From the NCBI RefSeq assembly GCF_033343995.1, contig NZ_CP137573.1, forward strand, positions 3,505,001 through 3,569,000: a stretch of 64,000 nt of DNA, in the 5' to 3' direction. This DNA comes from Streptomyces sp. HUAS YS2 (lineage in GTDB: Bacteria; Actinomycetota; Actinomycetes; Streptomycetales; Streptomycetaceae). Shown here in pieces: positions 7,444 to 16,185 of the stretch (positions are counted from its first letter, which is position 1; the number at the start of each line of letters is the position of its first letter). Both the position numbers and the translations under genes were made by a program. The notes under the pieces were generated by a model. That model had not been told where the DNA came from. It saw only the letters and a list, made by a program, of their open reading frames with translations, and ran no database searches.

Positions 7444-8607
7444 TCAGACGCGCATCGGCTGCGGCGACTCGCGGCGGTCGGCGTCCGGGCCCGGGTACTC
7501 GCGGATGATCTCGTACCGGGTGTTGCGCTCCACCGGACGGAAGCCGGCGTCCCGGATCAGCTCGAGCAGGTCCTCGCGGCCCAGCTTGTTCGGCGTGCCG
7601 TAGTTGTCCGCGTCGTGCGTGATCTTGTACTCGACGACCGAGCCGTCCATGTCGTCCGCGCCGTGCTGGAGCGCCAGCTGGGCGGTCTGGACGCCGTGCA
7701 TGACCCAGAAGACCTTGACGTGCGGCACGTTGTCGAAGAGCAGCCGGGAGACCGCGAAGGTCTTCAGGGCCTCCGCGCCGGTCGCCATCTTCGTGCGCGC
7801 CTGGAGCTTGTTGCGGACCTTGCCGTCCTGCATGTCGACGAAGTCGTGCTGGTAGCGCAGCGGGATGAAGACCTGGAAGCCGCCGGTCTCGTCCTGGAGT
7901 TCACGCAGCCGCAGCACGTGGTCCACGCGGTGGCGCGGCTCCTCGATGTGGCCGTACAGCATCGTGGAGGGGGTCTTCAGACCCTTCTCGTGCGCCAGGC
8001 GGTGGATCCGGGACCAGTCCTCCCAGTGGGTGCGGTGGTCCACGATGTGCTGGCGGACCTCCCAGTCGAAGATCTCCGCGCCGCCGCCGGTCAGCGACTC
8101 CAGGCCGGCCTCGATGAGCTCGTCGAGGATGTCCGAGGCCGACATGCCCGAGATGGTCTCGAAGTGGTGGATCTCGGTGGCGGTGAACGCCTTGAGCGAG
8201 ACGTTCGGGAGCGCCTTCTTCAGCTCGGAGAGCGAGCGCGGGTAGTAGCGCCAGGGCAGGTTGGGGTGAAGCCCGTTGACGATGTGCAGCTCGGTGAGGT
8301 TCTCGTTCTCCATCGCCTTGGCGAGGCGGACGGCCTCCTCGATGCGCATCGTGTACGCGTCCTTCTCGCCCGGCTTGCGCTGGAACGAGCAGTACGCGCA
8401 GGACGCGGTGCACACGTTCGTCATGTTGAGGTGGCGGTTGACGTTGAAGTGGACGACGTCACCGTTCTTGCGGGTCCGGACCTCGTGGGCCAGGCCGCCG
8501 AGCCAGGCCAGGTCGTCGGACTCGTACAGAGCGATGCCGTCCTCGCGGCTCAGCCGCTCTCCGGAACGGACCTTCTGCTCCAGCTCGCGCTTGAGTCCCG
8601 CGTCCAT
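7444..8607 (-). CDS. mqnE: Aminofutalosine synthase MqnE
   Basis: 387 aa radical SAM enzyme of the futalosine menaquinone pathway (the family modelled as TIGR03700, 'SCO4494 family'). It joins the enolpyruvyl product of MqnA with S-adenosylmethionine to give aminofutalosine. The CX3CX2C cluster motif is CTASCAYC at residues 66-73, followed by SFQRKPGEKDAYTM. Later conserved stretches include HIVNGLHPNLPW and TPSTMLYGHIEEP. The ATG at 8607 is preferred over 8622 because GGGAGG lies 7 nt before it. It sits 50 bp from the lrp-type gene and near the UbiX-, UbiA- and UbiD-type genes of the same pathway. Confidence 0.95.
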   Translation of the reverse strand: MDAGLKRELEQKVRSGERLSREDGIALYESDDLAWLGGLAHEVRTRKNGDVVHFNVNRHLNMTNVCTASCAYCSFQRKPGEKDAYTMRIEEAVRLAKAMENENLTELHIVNGLHPNLPWRYYPRSLSELKKALPNVSLKAFTATEIHHFETISGMSASDILDELIEAGLESLTGGGAEIFDWEVRQHIVDHRTHWEDWSRIHRLAHEKGLKTPSTMLYGHIEEPRHRVDHVLRLRELQDETGGFQVFIPLRYQHDFVDMQDGKVRNKLQARTKMATGAEALKTFAVSRLLFDNVPHVKVFWVMHGVQTAQLALQHGADDMDGSVVEYKITHDADNYGTPNKLGREDLLELIRDAGFRPVERNTRYEIIREYPGPDADRRESPQPMRV

Positions 8608-8655
8608 GCGGCCGCCTCCCATGTCTGACGATTTCAGGCTCCACCCACCGTACTC

Positions 8656-9111
8656 TCAGCCCTCCTCGGGCAGATCCCCGACCCGGTTCTCCCACTTGGT
8701 GGAGAGCACGATCGTCGTACGGGTGCGGGAGACGCCCTTGGTGCCGGAGAGCCGGCGGATGGTCTTCTCCAGTCCGTCGACGTCGTCCACCCGCACCTTG
8801 AGCATGTACGAGTCGTCGCCTGCGATGAACCAGCAGTCCTCGATCTCGGCGAGGTCCTTCAGCCTGCGGGCCACGTCCTCGTGGTCGGCGGCGTCGGAGA
8901 GGGAGATGCCGATCAGCGCGGTGACGCCCAGGCCGAGGGAGGCGGCGTCGACGGTGGCGCGGTAGCCGGTGATGACGCCCGCCGCCTCCAGCCGGTTGAT
9001 GCGGTCGGTGACGGAGGGGCCGGAGAGCCCGACGAGGCGGCCGAGCTCGGCGTACGAGGCCCTGCCGTTCTCCCGGAGGGCCTGGATGAGCTGCCTGTCC
9101 ACGGCGTCCAT
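8656..9111 (-). CDS. Lrp/AsnC family transcriptional regulator
   Basis: About 151 aa. An N-terminal helix-turn-helix (MDAVDRQLIQALRENGRASY, then AELGRLVGLSGPSVTDRINR) precedes an RAM/effector domain with LGLGVTALIGIS and DDSYMLKVRVDDVDGLEKTI. Such proteins form octamers that sense amino acids or other small ligands. An in-frame ATG 18 nt upstream (9129) is possible. Position beside mqnE suggests, but does not prove, control of menaquinone genes. Confidence 0.9.
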   Translation of the reverse strand: MDAVDRQLIQALRENGRASYAELGRLVGLSGPSVTDRINRLEAAGVITGYRATVDAASLGLGVTALIGISLSDAADHEDVARRLKDLAEIEDCWFIAGDDSYMLKVRVDDVDGLEKTIRRLSGTKGVSRTRTTIVLSTKWENRVGDLPEEG

Positions 9112-9236
9112 AGGTATGAAGCCTTCCATTGTCCAGCGATACCGCGAGTATAGGTATAGAATCTAAGGCATGCAGGGCCGACACCCTGCGAATCTTTCAG
9201 TTGATCAAAGACGATCTTTCAGGAGTGGTGTTCACC

Positions 9237-9362
9237 GTGTACACGATCGAGATGGCCTACGCCCGTATGCGCGAGCTGCAGGACCTGGCCAACCGCTCGC
9301 GTGCCCACCAGCCGTCCGCTTCGAAGCGCGCCGCCAGGAAGCGCGCCGCCAAGAAGCGCTAA
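9237..9362 (+). CDS. Small lysine/arginine-rich protein, 41 aa
   Basis: MYTIEMAYARMRELQDLANR, then SRAHQPSASKRAARKRAAKK-R. The first half is an amphipathic helix; the second is a basic tail like those of nucleic-acid-binding proteins. GTG start, AGGAG 11 nt upstream; two GTG codons just upstream (9225, 9228) are alternatives. It is divergent from the Lrp gene. Its TAA overlaps the stop of the convergent UbiX-type gene by two bases. Function unknown. Confidence 0.65.
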   Translation: MYTIEMAYARMRELQDLANRSRAHQPSASKRAARKRAAKKR

Positions 9363-10039
9363 TCCCCCCGGGAGGCAGCTCCACCGAGCTCTCCCTCCCA
9401 ACGGCGGTACAGCCGGTGCGGCACCCCTGCCGCGTCGAGCACCCGCCCGGCGACGAAGTCCACCAGATCCTGGATGTGCGTCGCCCCCGCGTAGAACGCC
9501 GGAGAGGCGGGCAGCACCACTGCGCCCGCCTCGTCCAGCGCCACCAGATGCTTCAGCGTCTGCCCGCTCAGCGGGGTCTCCCGCACCGCGACCACCAGCG
9601 GCCGCCGCTCCTTGAGCATCACGCTCGCCGCCCGCTGCAGCAGGTCCTTCGAAAGCCCCAGCGCCACACCCGCCACCGATGCGGTCGACGCGGGAACGAT
9701 CAGCATCCCCTTCACCGGGTACGATCCGCTGCTCGGCCCCGCCGCCAGATCCCCGGCGCTCCAGTACCGCACGTCGTCGATGTCGGGAGCGAACGTCCCC
9801 GGCTTCCCGTCGGCGCCCCGCGCCAGCCACTCCGCCAGGTCCTCGCGCCAGTGCGCGTCCCGGAACGCGATCCCCGTCTCGTCGAGCAGCGTCAGCCGCG
9901 ACGCACGCGAGACGACCAGATCGACGCTCTCCCCCGCTGCGAGCAGCCCCCTCAGGACGGCGGCCGCGTACGGGGTTCCTGACGCCCCGGACACCCCGAC
10001 CACCCAGGGACGACGCTGCTGCTTCTCTACCGGCTCCAC
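9359..10039 (-). CDS. UbiX-type flavin prenyltransferase
   Basis: 226 aa with the Rossmann-like start WVVGVSGASGTPYAAAVLR, then VVSRASRLTLLDE and the FMN/prenyl-phosphate motif PASTASVAGVALGLSKDLLQ, ending with ETPLSGQTLKHLVALDEAGA. UbiX makes the prenylated FMN cofactor used by UbiD-type decarboxylases, so it should supply the UbiD-type enzyme at 11658-13115. The GTG start is supported by a TAGGCT -10 element 7 nt upstream, which implies a leaderless transcript. The longer frame upstream has no homology signature. Confidence 0.9.
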   Translation of the reverse strand: MEPVEKQQRRPWVVGVSGASGTPYAAAVLRGLLAAGESVDLVVSRASRLTLLDETGIAFRDAHWREDLAEWLARGADGKPGTFAPDIDDVRYWSAGDLAAGPSSGSYPVKGMLIVPASTASVAGVALGLSKDLLQRAASVMLKERRPLVVAVRETPLSGQTLKHLVALDEAGAVVLPASPAFYAGATHIQDLVDFVAGRVLDAAGVPHRLYRRWEGELGGAASRGD

Positions 10040-10046
10040 GCCGACG

Positions 10047-10052
10047 AGCCTA
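10047..10052 (-). promoter_or_regulatory. -10 element of leaderless UbiX-type gene
   Basis: TAGGCT on the minus strand, 7 nt before the GTG start, the usual spacing for leaderless Streptomyces mRNAs. It supports the start choice. Confidence 0.6.
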
Positions 10053-10134
10053 TCCGGAGGCCCGGGACGAGAACTCCGCACGGGGTCCCGTACGTTCTCC
10101 CCTACACAGGACGGAAGAGCCCAGGGGGATGGCC

Positions 10135-10740
10135 ATGACAGAGCTCGAAACACCACAGTGGCGTACGTCCGACCGGGCGAAGGCGGCGATACAGCTGATG
10201 GCGGGCTGGGTGGCCCTGCTCTGGATCCTCGAAGCCGTCGACCTCGCCACCGGCCACGCGCTCGACGCGTACGGCATCGTCGCCCGCGACACGGACAGCT
10301 TCGGCGGAATCCTCGCGGCGCCGTTCCTGCACTTCGGTTTCGGACACGTCGCCTCCAACAGCGTCCCGCTGCTGATCCTCGGCTTCGTCGCGGCCCTCGG
10401 CGGCATCCGCCGCTTTCTCGCCGTCTGCGCGCTGATCATCCTCGCCGACGGCGTCGGCGTCTGGCTGATCTCCCCGTCGAACTCCGTCACCGCGGGCGCG
10501 TCCGGACTGGTCTTCGGTCTCTTCGGCTACCTCGTGGTCCGCGGCTTCGTGGAGCGCAAGCCCCTCGGCATCGCCGTCGGCCTGACGATCGCCGCCCTCT
10601 GGGGCGGCTCCGTCCTGGTCGGCATCTCCCCCGCCAACACCACGGTCAGCTGGCAGGGCCACCTCGTCGGCCTGGTGGCCGGCGTGGGCGCCGCTTTCCT
10701 CTTCCGCCCGGCCCGGCGCCGCGCCGCCCTCACCACGTGA
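10135..10740 (+). CDS. Rhomboid-family intramembrane serine protease
   Basis: 201 aa, six membrane helices. The catalytic serine is in GASGLVFGLFGYL and the catalytic histidine in WQGHLVGLVAG. The family's helix-2 histidine/asparagine region reads FGFGHVASNSVPLL. It cleaves single-pass membrane proteins within the bilayer; the substrate is unknown. The ATG at 10135 has AGGGGG 6 nt upstream and is preferred over the ATG at 10129. It is convergent with mqnP, with only 18 bp between stops. Confidence 0.9.
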   Translation: MTELETPQWRTSDRAKAAIQLMAGWVALLWILEAVDLATGHALDAYGIVARDTDSFGGILAAPFLHFGFGHVASNSVPLLILGFVAALGGIRRFLAVCALIILADGVGVWLISPSNSVTAGASGLVFGLFGYLVVRGFVERKPLGIAVGLTIAALWGGSVLVGISPANTTVSWQGHLVGLVAGVGAAFLFRPARRRAALTT

Positions 10741-10758
10741 TCCCCGCGCGGCCGGCCG

Positions 10759-11661
10759 TCACACCGTCAGGCCGCGCACCAGCAGGTCGAGCAGCGCGCA
10801 CACGAACAGACTGATCCCGATGAAGCCGTTCGTGGTGAAGAACGCCCGGTTCAGCCGGGACAGGTCGTTCGGCTTCACGATCGTGTGCTCGTAGCAGAAC
10901 GCCACCACCACGATCACCAGGCCGCCCCAGAAGAACAGCCCCGCGTCCGTCGCCAGCGCGTACCAGACCAGCAGGCCCGTCGTGACGACCGCAGAGGCGC
11001 GCGCGCCCCACAGCGCCGCCGGGACGCCGAACCGGGCAGGCACCGACATCACGCCGTGCGCCCGGTCCGCCTGCACGTCCTGGCAGGCGAAGATCAGGTC
11101 GAACCCGCCGATCCACACACCGACCGCGAGCCCCAGGATCACCGCGTCCCAGGACCACTCCCCGGTCACCGCCAGCCACGCCCCGACCGGTCCCATCGCC
11201 TGCGCCAGGCCCAGGATCGCGTGCGGGAAGTTCGTGAACCGCTTCCCGTAGGGGTAGACCACCATCGGCACCACGGCGAGCGGCGCCAGCGCCAGGCAGA
11301 GCGGATTCAGCAGGGCCGCCGCGCCGAGGAACACCACGACGGCGATGCCGGCGCCGGTCCACGCCGAGCGGACCGACACCGCGCCCGTCACCAGTTCACG
11401 ATTGGCCGTGCGCGGGTTCCGCGCGTCGATCTCCCGGTCGATGATCCGGTTGCAGGCCATCGCGAAGGTCCGCAGGCCCACCATGCAGACCGTCACCAGG
11501 AACAGCGTCCACCAGTGGATCTTCCGGTCCAGCTGGAACATCGCGGTGAGCGCGGCGATGTACGCGAACGGCAGCGCGAAGACCGAGTGCTCGATCATCA
11601 CCAGCCGCAGGAACGCCTTCGTACGGCCCGGCTGCGCGCCCGGGACGGCAGCGGTCGTCAC
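10759..11661 (-). CDS. mqnP: UbiA-family prenyltransferase MqnP
   Basis: 300 aa, eight or nine membrane helices. The first Mg-diphosphate motif is NRIIDREID at residues 71-79; the second is DLIFACQDVQADRAHG. It attaches a polyprenyl chain to the dihydroxynaphthoate intermediate of the futalosine pathway. The start overlaps the upstream UbiD-type gene by an ATGA junction, so the two are translationally coupled, as expected for consecutive pathway steps. Confidence 0.92.
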   Translation of the reverse strand: MTTAAVPGAQPGRTKAFLRLVMIEHSVFALPFAYIAALTAMFQLDRKIHWWTLFLVTVCMVGLRTFAMACNRIIDREIDARNPRTANRELVTGAVSVRSAWTGAGIAVVVFLGAAALLNPLCLALAPLAVVPMVVYPYGKRFTNFPHAILGLAQAMGPVGAWLAVTGEWSWDAVILGLAVGVWIGGFDLIFACQDVQADRAHGVMSVPARFGVPAALWGARASAVVTTGLLVWYALATDAGLFFWGGLVIVVVAFCYEHTIVKPNDLSRLNRAFFTTNGFIGISLFVCALLDLLVRGLTV

Positions 11662-13115
11662 AGGCCGTACTCCTTCCAGCGGCGGTCCACCAGGGCCGCG
11701 GTCGCCGGGTCCGACTCCACCATGTCCGGCCAGCCGCCGTCCCGGGTGTAGCCCTCCTCGGGCAGCTTCTTCGTCGCGTCGATGCCCGCCTTGCCGCCCC
11801 AGAACTGCTGGTACGAGGCGTGGTCCAGGTGGTCCACCGGGCCTTCGACGACGGTGAGGTCGCGCGCGTAGTCGGTGTTGCCGAGCGCCCGCCAGGACAC
11901 CTCGTGCAGGTCGTGGACGTCGCAGTCCTTGTCCACCACGATGATCAGCTTGGTCAGCGACATCATGTGCGCGCCCCAGATGGCGTGCATGACCTTCTGC
12001 GCGTGCTTCGGGTACTTCTTGTCGATCGAGACGATCGCGCAGTTGTGGAAGCCGCCCGACTCCGGCAGGTGGTAGTCCACGATGTCCGGCACGATGATCT
12101 TCAGCAGCGGCAGGAAGAACCGCTCCGTCGCGCGGCCCAGCGGGCCGTCCTCGGTCGGCGGCCGGCCGACCACGATCGACTGGAGCAGCGGACGCTTTCG
12201 CATCGTGATGCAGTCGATCTTCAGCGCCGGGAACGGCTCCTGCGGCGTGTAGAAGCCGGTGTGGTCGCCGAAGGGACCCTCCGGCAGCATCTCGCCGGGC
12301 TCCAGCCAGCCCTCGACGACGACCTCGGCGTTCGCCGGGACCTGGAGCGGAACGGTCTTGCAGTCGACCATCTCGATCCGCTTGCCCTGCACGAAGCCGG
12401 CGAACAGGTACTCGTCGATGTCACCGGGCAGCGGCGCGGTCGAGGCGTACGTGACGGCCGGCGGGCAGCCGAAGGCGATCGCGACCGGCAGCCGCTCGCC
12501 GCGCTCGGCGGCGACCGCGTAGTGGTTGCGGCTGTCCTTGTGGATCTGCCAGTGCATGCCGATGGTGCGCTTGTCGTGGCGCTGGAGGCGGTACAGGCCG
12601 AGGTTGCGGACGCCCGTCTCCGGGTGCTTGGTGTGGGTCAGCCCCAGGTTGAAGAAGGAGCCGCCGTCCTTGGGCCAGGTGAACAGCGCCGGCAGCAGGT
12701 CCAGGTCGACGTCGTCCCCGGTGAGGACGACCTCCTGGACCGGAGCGTTCTCGGACTTCACCTTCCTCGGCGGCACGTGGACCATCGAGCCCAGCTTGCC
12801 GAAGGCCTCCCGGACGCCGACGAAGCCGTGCGGCAGCTCCGGCTTGAGCAGCCCGCCGATCTTCTCGCTGATCTCGTCGTACGACTTCAGGCCGAGGGCC
12901 TTGAGGAGGCGGCGGTCCGTGCCGAAGACGTTCATCGCCAGGGGCATCGAGGCGCCCTTGACGTTCTCGAACAGCAGCGCCGGGCCCCCCGCCTTGTTCA
13001 CCCGGTCGACGATCTCCCCGACCTCCAGGTACGGATCGACTTCGGCCTTGATGCGCTTGAGGTCGCCCTCGCGCTCCAGGGCCCTGAGCAGCGAGCGGAG
13101 ATCGTCGTAAGCCAT
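11658..13115 (-). CDS. UbiD-type menaquinone biosynthesis decarboxylase
   Basis: 485 aa, full length for the family modelled as TIGR03701 ('SCO4490 family'). It removes a carboxylate from the (prenylated) naphthoate late in menaquinone synthesis, using prenylated FMN. Readable motifs are GMHWQIHKDSRNHYAVA, EMLPEGPFGDHTGFYT (with the catalytic E/D region), and MRKRPLLQSIVVGRPPTEDG. The ATG at 13115 starts MAYDDLRSLLRALEREGDLK. It leads a two-gene unit with mqnP and is divergent from the gene at 13287. Confidence 0.93.
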   Translation of the reverse strand: MAYDDLRSLLRALEREGDLKRIKAEVDPYLEVGEIVDRVNKAGGPALLFENVKGASMPLAMNVFGTDRRLLKALGLKSYDEISEKIGGLLKPELPHGFVGVREAFGKLGSMVHVPPRKVKSENAPVQEVVLTGDDVDLDLLPALFTWPKDGGSFFNLGLTHTKHPETGVRNLGLYRLQRHDKRTIGMHWQIHKDSRNHYAVAAERGERLPVAIAFGCPPAVTYASTAPLPGDIDEYLFAGFVQGKRIEMVDCKTVPLQVPANAEVVVEGWLEPGEMLPEGPFGDHTGFYTPQEPFPALKIDCITMRKRPLLQSIVVGRPPTEDGPLGRATERFFLPLLKIIVPDIVDYHLPESGGFHNCAIVSIDKKYPKHAQKVMHAIWGAHMMSLTKLIIVVDKDCDVHDLHEVSWRALGNTDYARDLTVVEGPVDHLDHASYQQFWGGKAGIDATKKLPEEGYTRDGGWPDMVESDPATAALVDRRWKEYGL

Positions 13116-13286
13116 GGCGCCAAGTATCCCTGAGCACCGCAGGCGCTCCCGCCCCGGGGCCGGGCGCGTCTTGCCGGGGGTCCGGGGGTCGTCCCCCGGA
13201 ACAGCACAGCGGTCACGGGCTAGGCTGAGCCTGTCACCGGGGCCGTACGAACGTGCCTCGCCATTGCTTCCAGGGGGCTGTCCCAC

Positions 13287-13682
13287 ATGCTCAGGGCACT
13301 GATGTACATCCTGCCGCTGGCGCTGACGATCTACGCCTTCATCGACTGCCTCAACACCCCCGAGGACGAGGCGAAGCATCTGCCGAAGGTGGCCTGGATC
13401 TTCATCATCCTGCTGTTCTGGATCGTCGGTCCGATCGTGTGGTTCGCCGCCGGCAAGATGCGCCACGCGCCCGCCGGAGGTCGTACGCCGTCCGAGTGGC
13501 ACCGCAACCACCGGCACGAATGGGTCGCGCCCGACGACAACCCCGAGTTCCTGAAGTCGCTCCGCGAGGAGAACCAGAAGGACGAGTCGCTCCTCAAGGA
13601 CTGGGAGGCGGACCTGCGCCGCCGCGAGGAGGAGCTGAAGAAGCGCGAGCAGGGCGAGGGCGAGAAGGACGCGGACAGCTGA
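13287..13682 (+). CDS. PLDc_N-type membrane protein
   Basis: 131 aa. Two N-terminal helices (MLRALMYILPLALTIYAFID and VAWIFIILLFWIVGPIVWFA) flank a short loop; this is the cardiolipin-synthase N-terminal (PLDc_N) membrane module without any phospholipase domain. A W-rich linker leads to a charged coiled-coil tail (LRRREEELKKREQ). The stop overlaps the LysR start (TGATG), so the two are coupled. Confidence 0.85.
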   Translation: MLRALMYILPLALTIYAFIDCLNTPEDEAKHLPKVAWIFIILLFWIVGPIVWFAAGKMRHAPAGGRTPSEWHRNHRHEWVAPDDNPEFLKSLREENQKDESLLKDWEADLRRREEELKKREQGEGEKDADS

Positions 13683-14578
13683 TGGAGCTGCGGCACCTGG
13701 TGACCTTCGAGAAGGTCGCCGCCGTCCTCTCCTTCACCCGGGCCGCCGCCGAGCTGAAGTACGCGCAGTCCAGCGTCACCGGCCAGATCCGCTCGCTGGA
13801 GACCTCGCTCGGCGTGGAGCTGTTCGAGCGGCTCGGCAGCCGGATCCGGCTCACCGAGGCCGGCGAGCGGCTGCTGCCGTACGCCCGGCGGATCATCGAG
13901 CTGAACGAGGAGGCCCGGGCCGCGGTCGCCGGGGCCGAGGAGCCGGCCGGGACGATCGCCGTCGGCACCATGGAGTCGCTGACCTCCTACCGGCTGCCGC
14001 CGCTCCTCGAACTGTTCCACCACCGCCACCCGAAGGTGCGTCTCACGCTGCGCCCCACGCTCGGCGACGCGACCCGGCAGGCGCTCCTCGACGGGACGTA
14101 CGACATCGGGTTCCTGATGGAACGTGAGACGGAGCACCCCGGTCTGGAGTCGGAGGTCCTCGCGCCGGAGCCGCTGGTCCTGGTGGCCGGCCCGGGTCAT
14201 CCGCTGGCGGGACGCGCCGGGCTCACGAGCGCGGACCTCGCGGCGGCGCCGCTGGTGGGCACCGAGCCGGGCTGTCCCTACCGCGACCTCTTCGAGGAGG
14301 AGTTGCGGGAGTGGGCGCCGCCGTTCATGGAGTTCGGCACGATCGAGGCGACCAAGAAGGCGGTCGCGGGCGGGCTGGGGCTCGCGCTGCTGCCCCGGAT
14401 CACCGTCTCCGAGGAGCTGGCGTCCGGGGCGCTGACGGCCCTCGACTGGGAGGTGCCGTTCACGCTCTTCACGCAGATCGCGTGGCGGCGGGGGAAGCAG
14501 CTGCCGGGGCACGTCCGGCTGTTCGTGGAGCAGGCGCGTCGGCTGGTGCGGGAGCAGTCCGGGTCGCCGGAAGCGTGA
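13682..14578 (+). CDS. LysR family transcriptional regulator
   Basis: 298 aa. The N-terminal winged helix (MELRHLVTFEKVAAVLSFTR ... ELKYAQSSVTGQIRSLE ... FERLGSRIRLTEAGE) is followed by a periplasmic-binding-like effector domain (GTIAVGTMESLTSYRLPPLL). The ATG overlaps the previous stop. LysR proteins often control a neighbour; here the nearest candidate is the convergent EamA transporter, whose 3' end overlaps this gene by 110 bp. Confidence 0.9.
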   Translation: MELRHLVTFEKVAAVLSFTRAAAELKYAQSSVTGQIRSLETSLGVELFERLGSRIRLTEAGERLLPYARRIIELNEEARAAVAGAEEPAGTIAVGTMESLTSYRLPPLLELFHHRHPKVRLTLRPTLGDATRQALLDGTYDIGFLMERETEHPGLESEVLAPEPLVLVAGPGHPLAGRAGLTSADLAAAPLVGTEPGCPYRDLFEEELREWAPPFMEFGTIEATKKAVAGGLGLALLPRITVSEELASGALTALDWEVPFTLFTQIAWRRGKQLPGHVRLFVEQARRLVREQSGSPEA

Positions 14579-15410
14579 CCTTCAGGCCGGCCAGGACGAT
14601 CAGCGGGACGCCGAGCGCCTGGACGAGACCGATGTGGTGCCCGTACACGGCCCAGTCGGCGACCATCGCGACGGCCGGGTACGTGAAGGCGAGCACGGCG
14701 ATCTTGGCCGTGGGCAGCTTGGCGTAGGCCGAGTACATCAGCACGTACATCAGTCCCGTGTGGATGAGCCCCAGCCCGGCGAGCCAGCCCCAGCCGGCGC
14801 CGAGCCCGGCCGCGGCGCCGAAGTCGGCGAAGGGCAGCAGCAGCGGGAGCCCGACGAGGACCTGCACGAGGGCGATCAGGTGCGGCCGGACGCCGGTGAT
14901 CCGCTTGGTGACGACGGTGGACAGGGCGTAGAGCACGGCGGCGCCGAGCGCGAGCCCGAGCCCCTTGAGCGAGGCGGTGTCGCCCGGCCGGACGCCGGAG
15001 ACGAGGACCAGGCCGGCAAAGGCCACGGCGAGCCAGCCGAACTTCGCGGCGGTGATCCGCTCCCGGAACAGCACCGCGCCGAGCAGCACCAGGAAGAACG
15101 GCTGCGTGTGGTAGACGACGGTGGCGAAGGAGATCGAGACGGCCTCGTACGCCTCGAACAGGAACACCCAGTTGAAGACGATGAACACGCCGCCGAGCGC
15201 GGCGAGCCCGAGCTTCTTCGGCGTGAACCCGTGCCCGGTGAAGTAGCCCCGCGCGAGGCTGTACGCCCCGAGCGCGAGGGCCCCGAACAGGCACCGGAAG
15301 AACACCACGTTGAAGGCGGACGCCCCGGACTCGACGACGAAGATGCCGAGGGTGCCGGACAGCACCATGGCGAGGGTCAGTTCGACGGTTCCCCTGGTCT
15401 CGTTTCTCAT
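14469..15410 (-). CDS. EamA/DMT-family transporter
   Basis: 313 aa with ten membrane helices in two five-helix EamA repeats (the first ends at about LFRERITAAKFGWLAVA, the second at about YGHHIGLVQALGVPLIV). The C-terminal ~40 residues are Ala/Pro-rich and lie antisense to the LysR 3' end. Family members export amino acids and other metabolites. The substrate is unknown. Confidence 0.88.
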   Translation of the reverse strand: MRNETRGTVELTLAMVLSGTLGIFVVESGASAFNVVFFRCLFGALALGAYSLARGYFTGHGFTPKKLGLAALGGVFIVFNWVFLFEAYEAVSISFATVVYHTQPFFLVLLGAVLFRERITAAKFGWLAVAFAGLVLVSGVRPGDTASLKGLGLALGAAVLYALSTVVTKRITGVRPHLIALVQVLVGLPLLLPFADFGAAAGLGAGWGWLAGLGLIHTGLMYVLMYSAYAKLPTAKIAVLAFTYPAVAMVADWAVYGHHIGLVQALGVPLIVLAGLKVTLPATRTAPAPADAPAPRTAGRAPAAASPAATRSA

Positions 15411-15466
15411 GGGAACGACGCTACGAACGACCGCCCCGCCCGGTCCACGAGCCAGTGGGGCGTCCT

Positions 15467-15484
15467 CCCGATGGGCCCATCGGG
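15467..15484. promoter_or_regulatory. 18-bp perfect palindrome
   Basis: CCCGATGGGCCCATCGGG lies between the EamA start (15410) and the MarR stop (15544). It could be an operator for the EamA gene or a terminator stem for marR. A second imperfect CGATGGGC copy follows at once. Confidence 0.45.
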
Positions 15485-15543
15485 CGGGCCGATGGGCGCG
15501 TCGGGCGGGAGCCCGCGCCAGGGGTTCGCGCCGGCGGTTGGCG

Positions 15544-16032
15544 CTAGCGGTTCGCGTCCTTGGCCCGCTGGGCCAGGCTGTCCTGCGAGGCGACGTACTT
15601 GAGCATGAGGCGGGCGAGCTCCAGGCGTTCCCGCTCGGGCCAGTCCTCGGTGATGTACTCGTAGGCCTGACGCTGGTGGCGGCCGAAGCGGGTCATCAGC
15701 TCCCGGCCCTCGGCGCTGAGATGGAGCACCGTACGGCGGCCGTCCTGCTGGGAGGCGGCCCGCACGAGGTAGCCGGCCGCGATGCAGTCGGAGACCATGC
15801 GGCTGGCCACCGACGGGTCCACGCCCAGGTGCTTGCCGACCCCGCCGACCGTGACCTCGCCGGTGTCCTCCTGCTCGGCCTCCAGGACGATCCGGAGCAC
15901 CAGCGTGCGGCTCAGGTCCTTCTCGGAGATCGGGTCCTCGACCTCCAGGAGTGAGGAGCGCCGGAGCTTCCCGAAGGCCGGGCCCACAGCGTTGAGCAGC
16001 TCGTCCGCCGTCTCCGGCTCTCGCTTCGTCAT
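15544..16032 (-). CDS. MarR family transcriptional regulator
   Basis: 162 aa. The winged helix spans VTVGGVGKHLGVDPSVASRM ... YLVRAASQQDGRRTVLHLSAEG. The ATG at 16032 follows a GAGGG site. It is divergent from the oxidoreductase/MFS operon with two palindromes between them, the usual arrangement of a ligand-responsive repressor of an efflux operon. Confidence 0.9.
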   Translation of the reverse strand: MTKREPETADELLNAVGPAFGKLRRSSLLEVEDPISEKDLSRTLVLRIVLEAEQEDTGEVTVGGVGKHLGVDPSVASRMVSDCIAAGYLVRAASQQDGRRTVLHLSAEGRELMTRFGRHQRQAYEYITEDWPERERLELARLMLKYVASQDSLAQRAKDANR

Positions 16033-16053
16033 GCCCTCATCGTACAGACATGA

Positions 16054-16106
16054 ATGCCTCCACGAAGGCATGTGTTGACTCTCAAACGTGTGCATGCAAG
16101 CATGCA
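16054..16106. promoter_or_regulatory. Two palindromic operators in marR/efflux gap
   Basis: ATGCCT-N6-AGGCAT at 16054-16071 and TGCATGC-AA-GCATGCA at 16091-16106. A TTGACT hexamer lies between them at 16075-16080. They are the likely MarR binding sites, one nearer each divergent gene. Confidence 0.6.
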
Positions 16107-16185
16107 TATACCGAACGGCACGCACCGGACGCCGAACGGCGCTTCCCCGCAACGGACTTCGACCTTCGAACGAAGGAGCTTTCCC

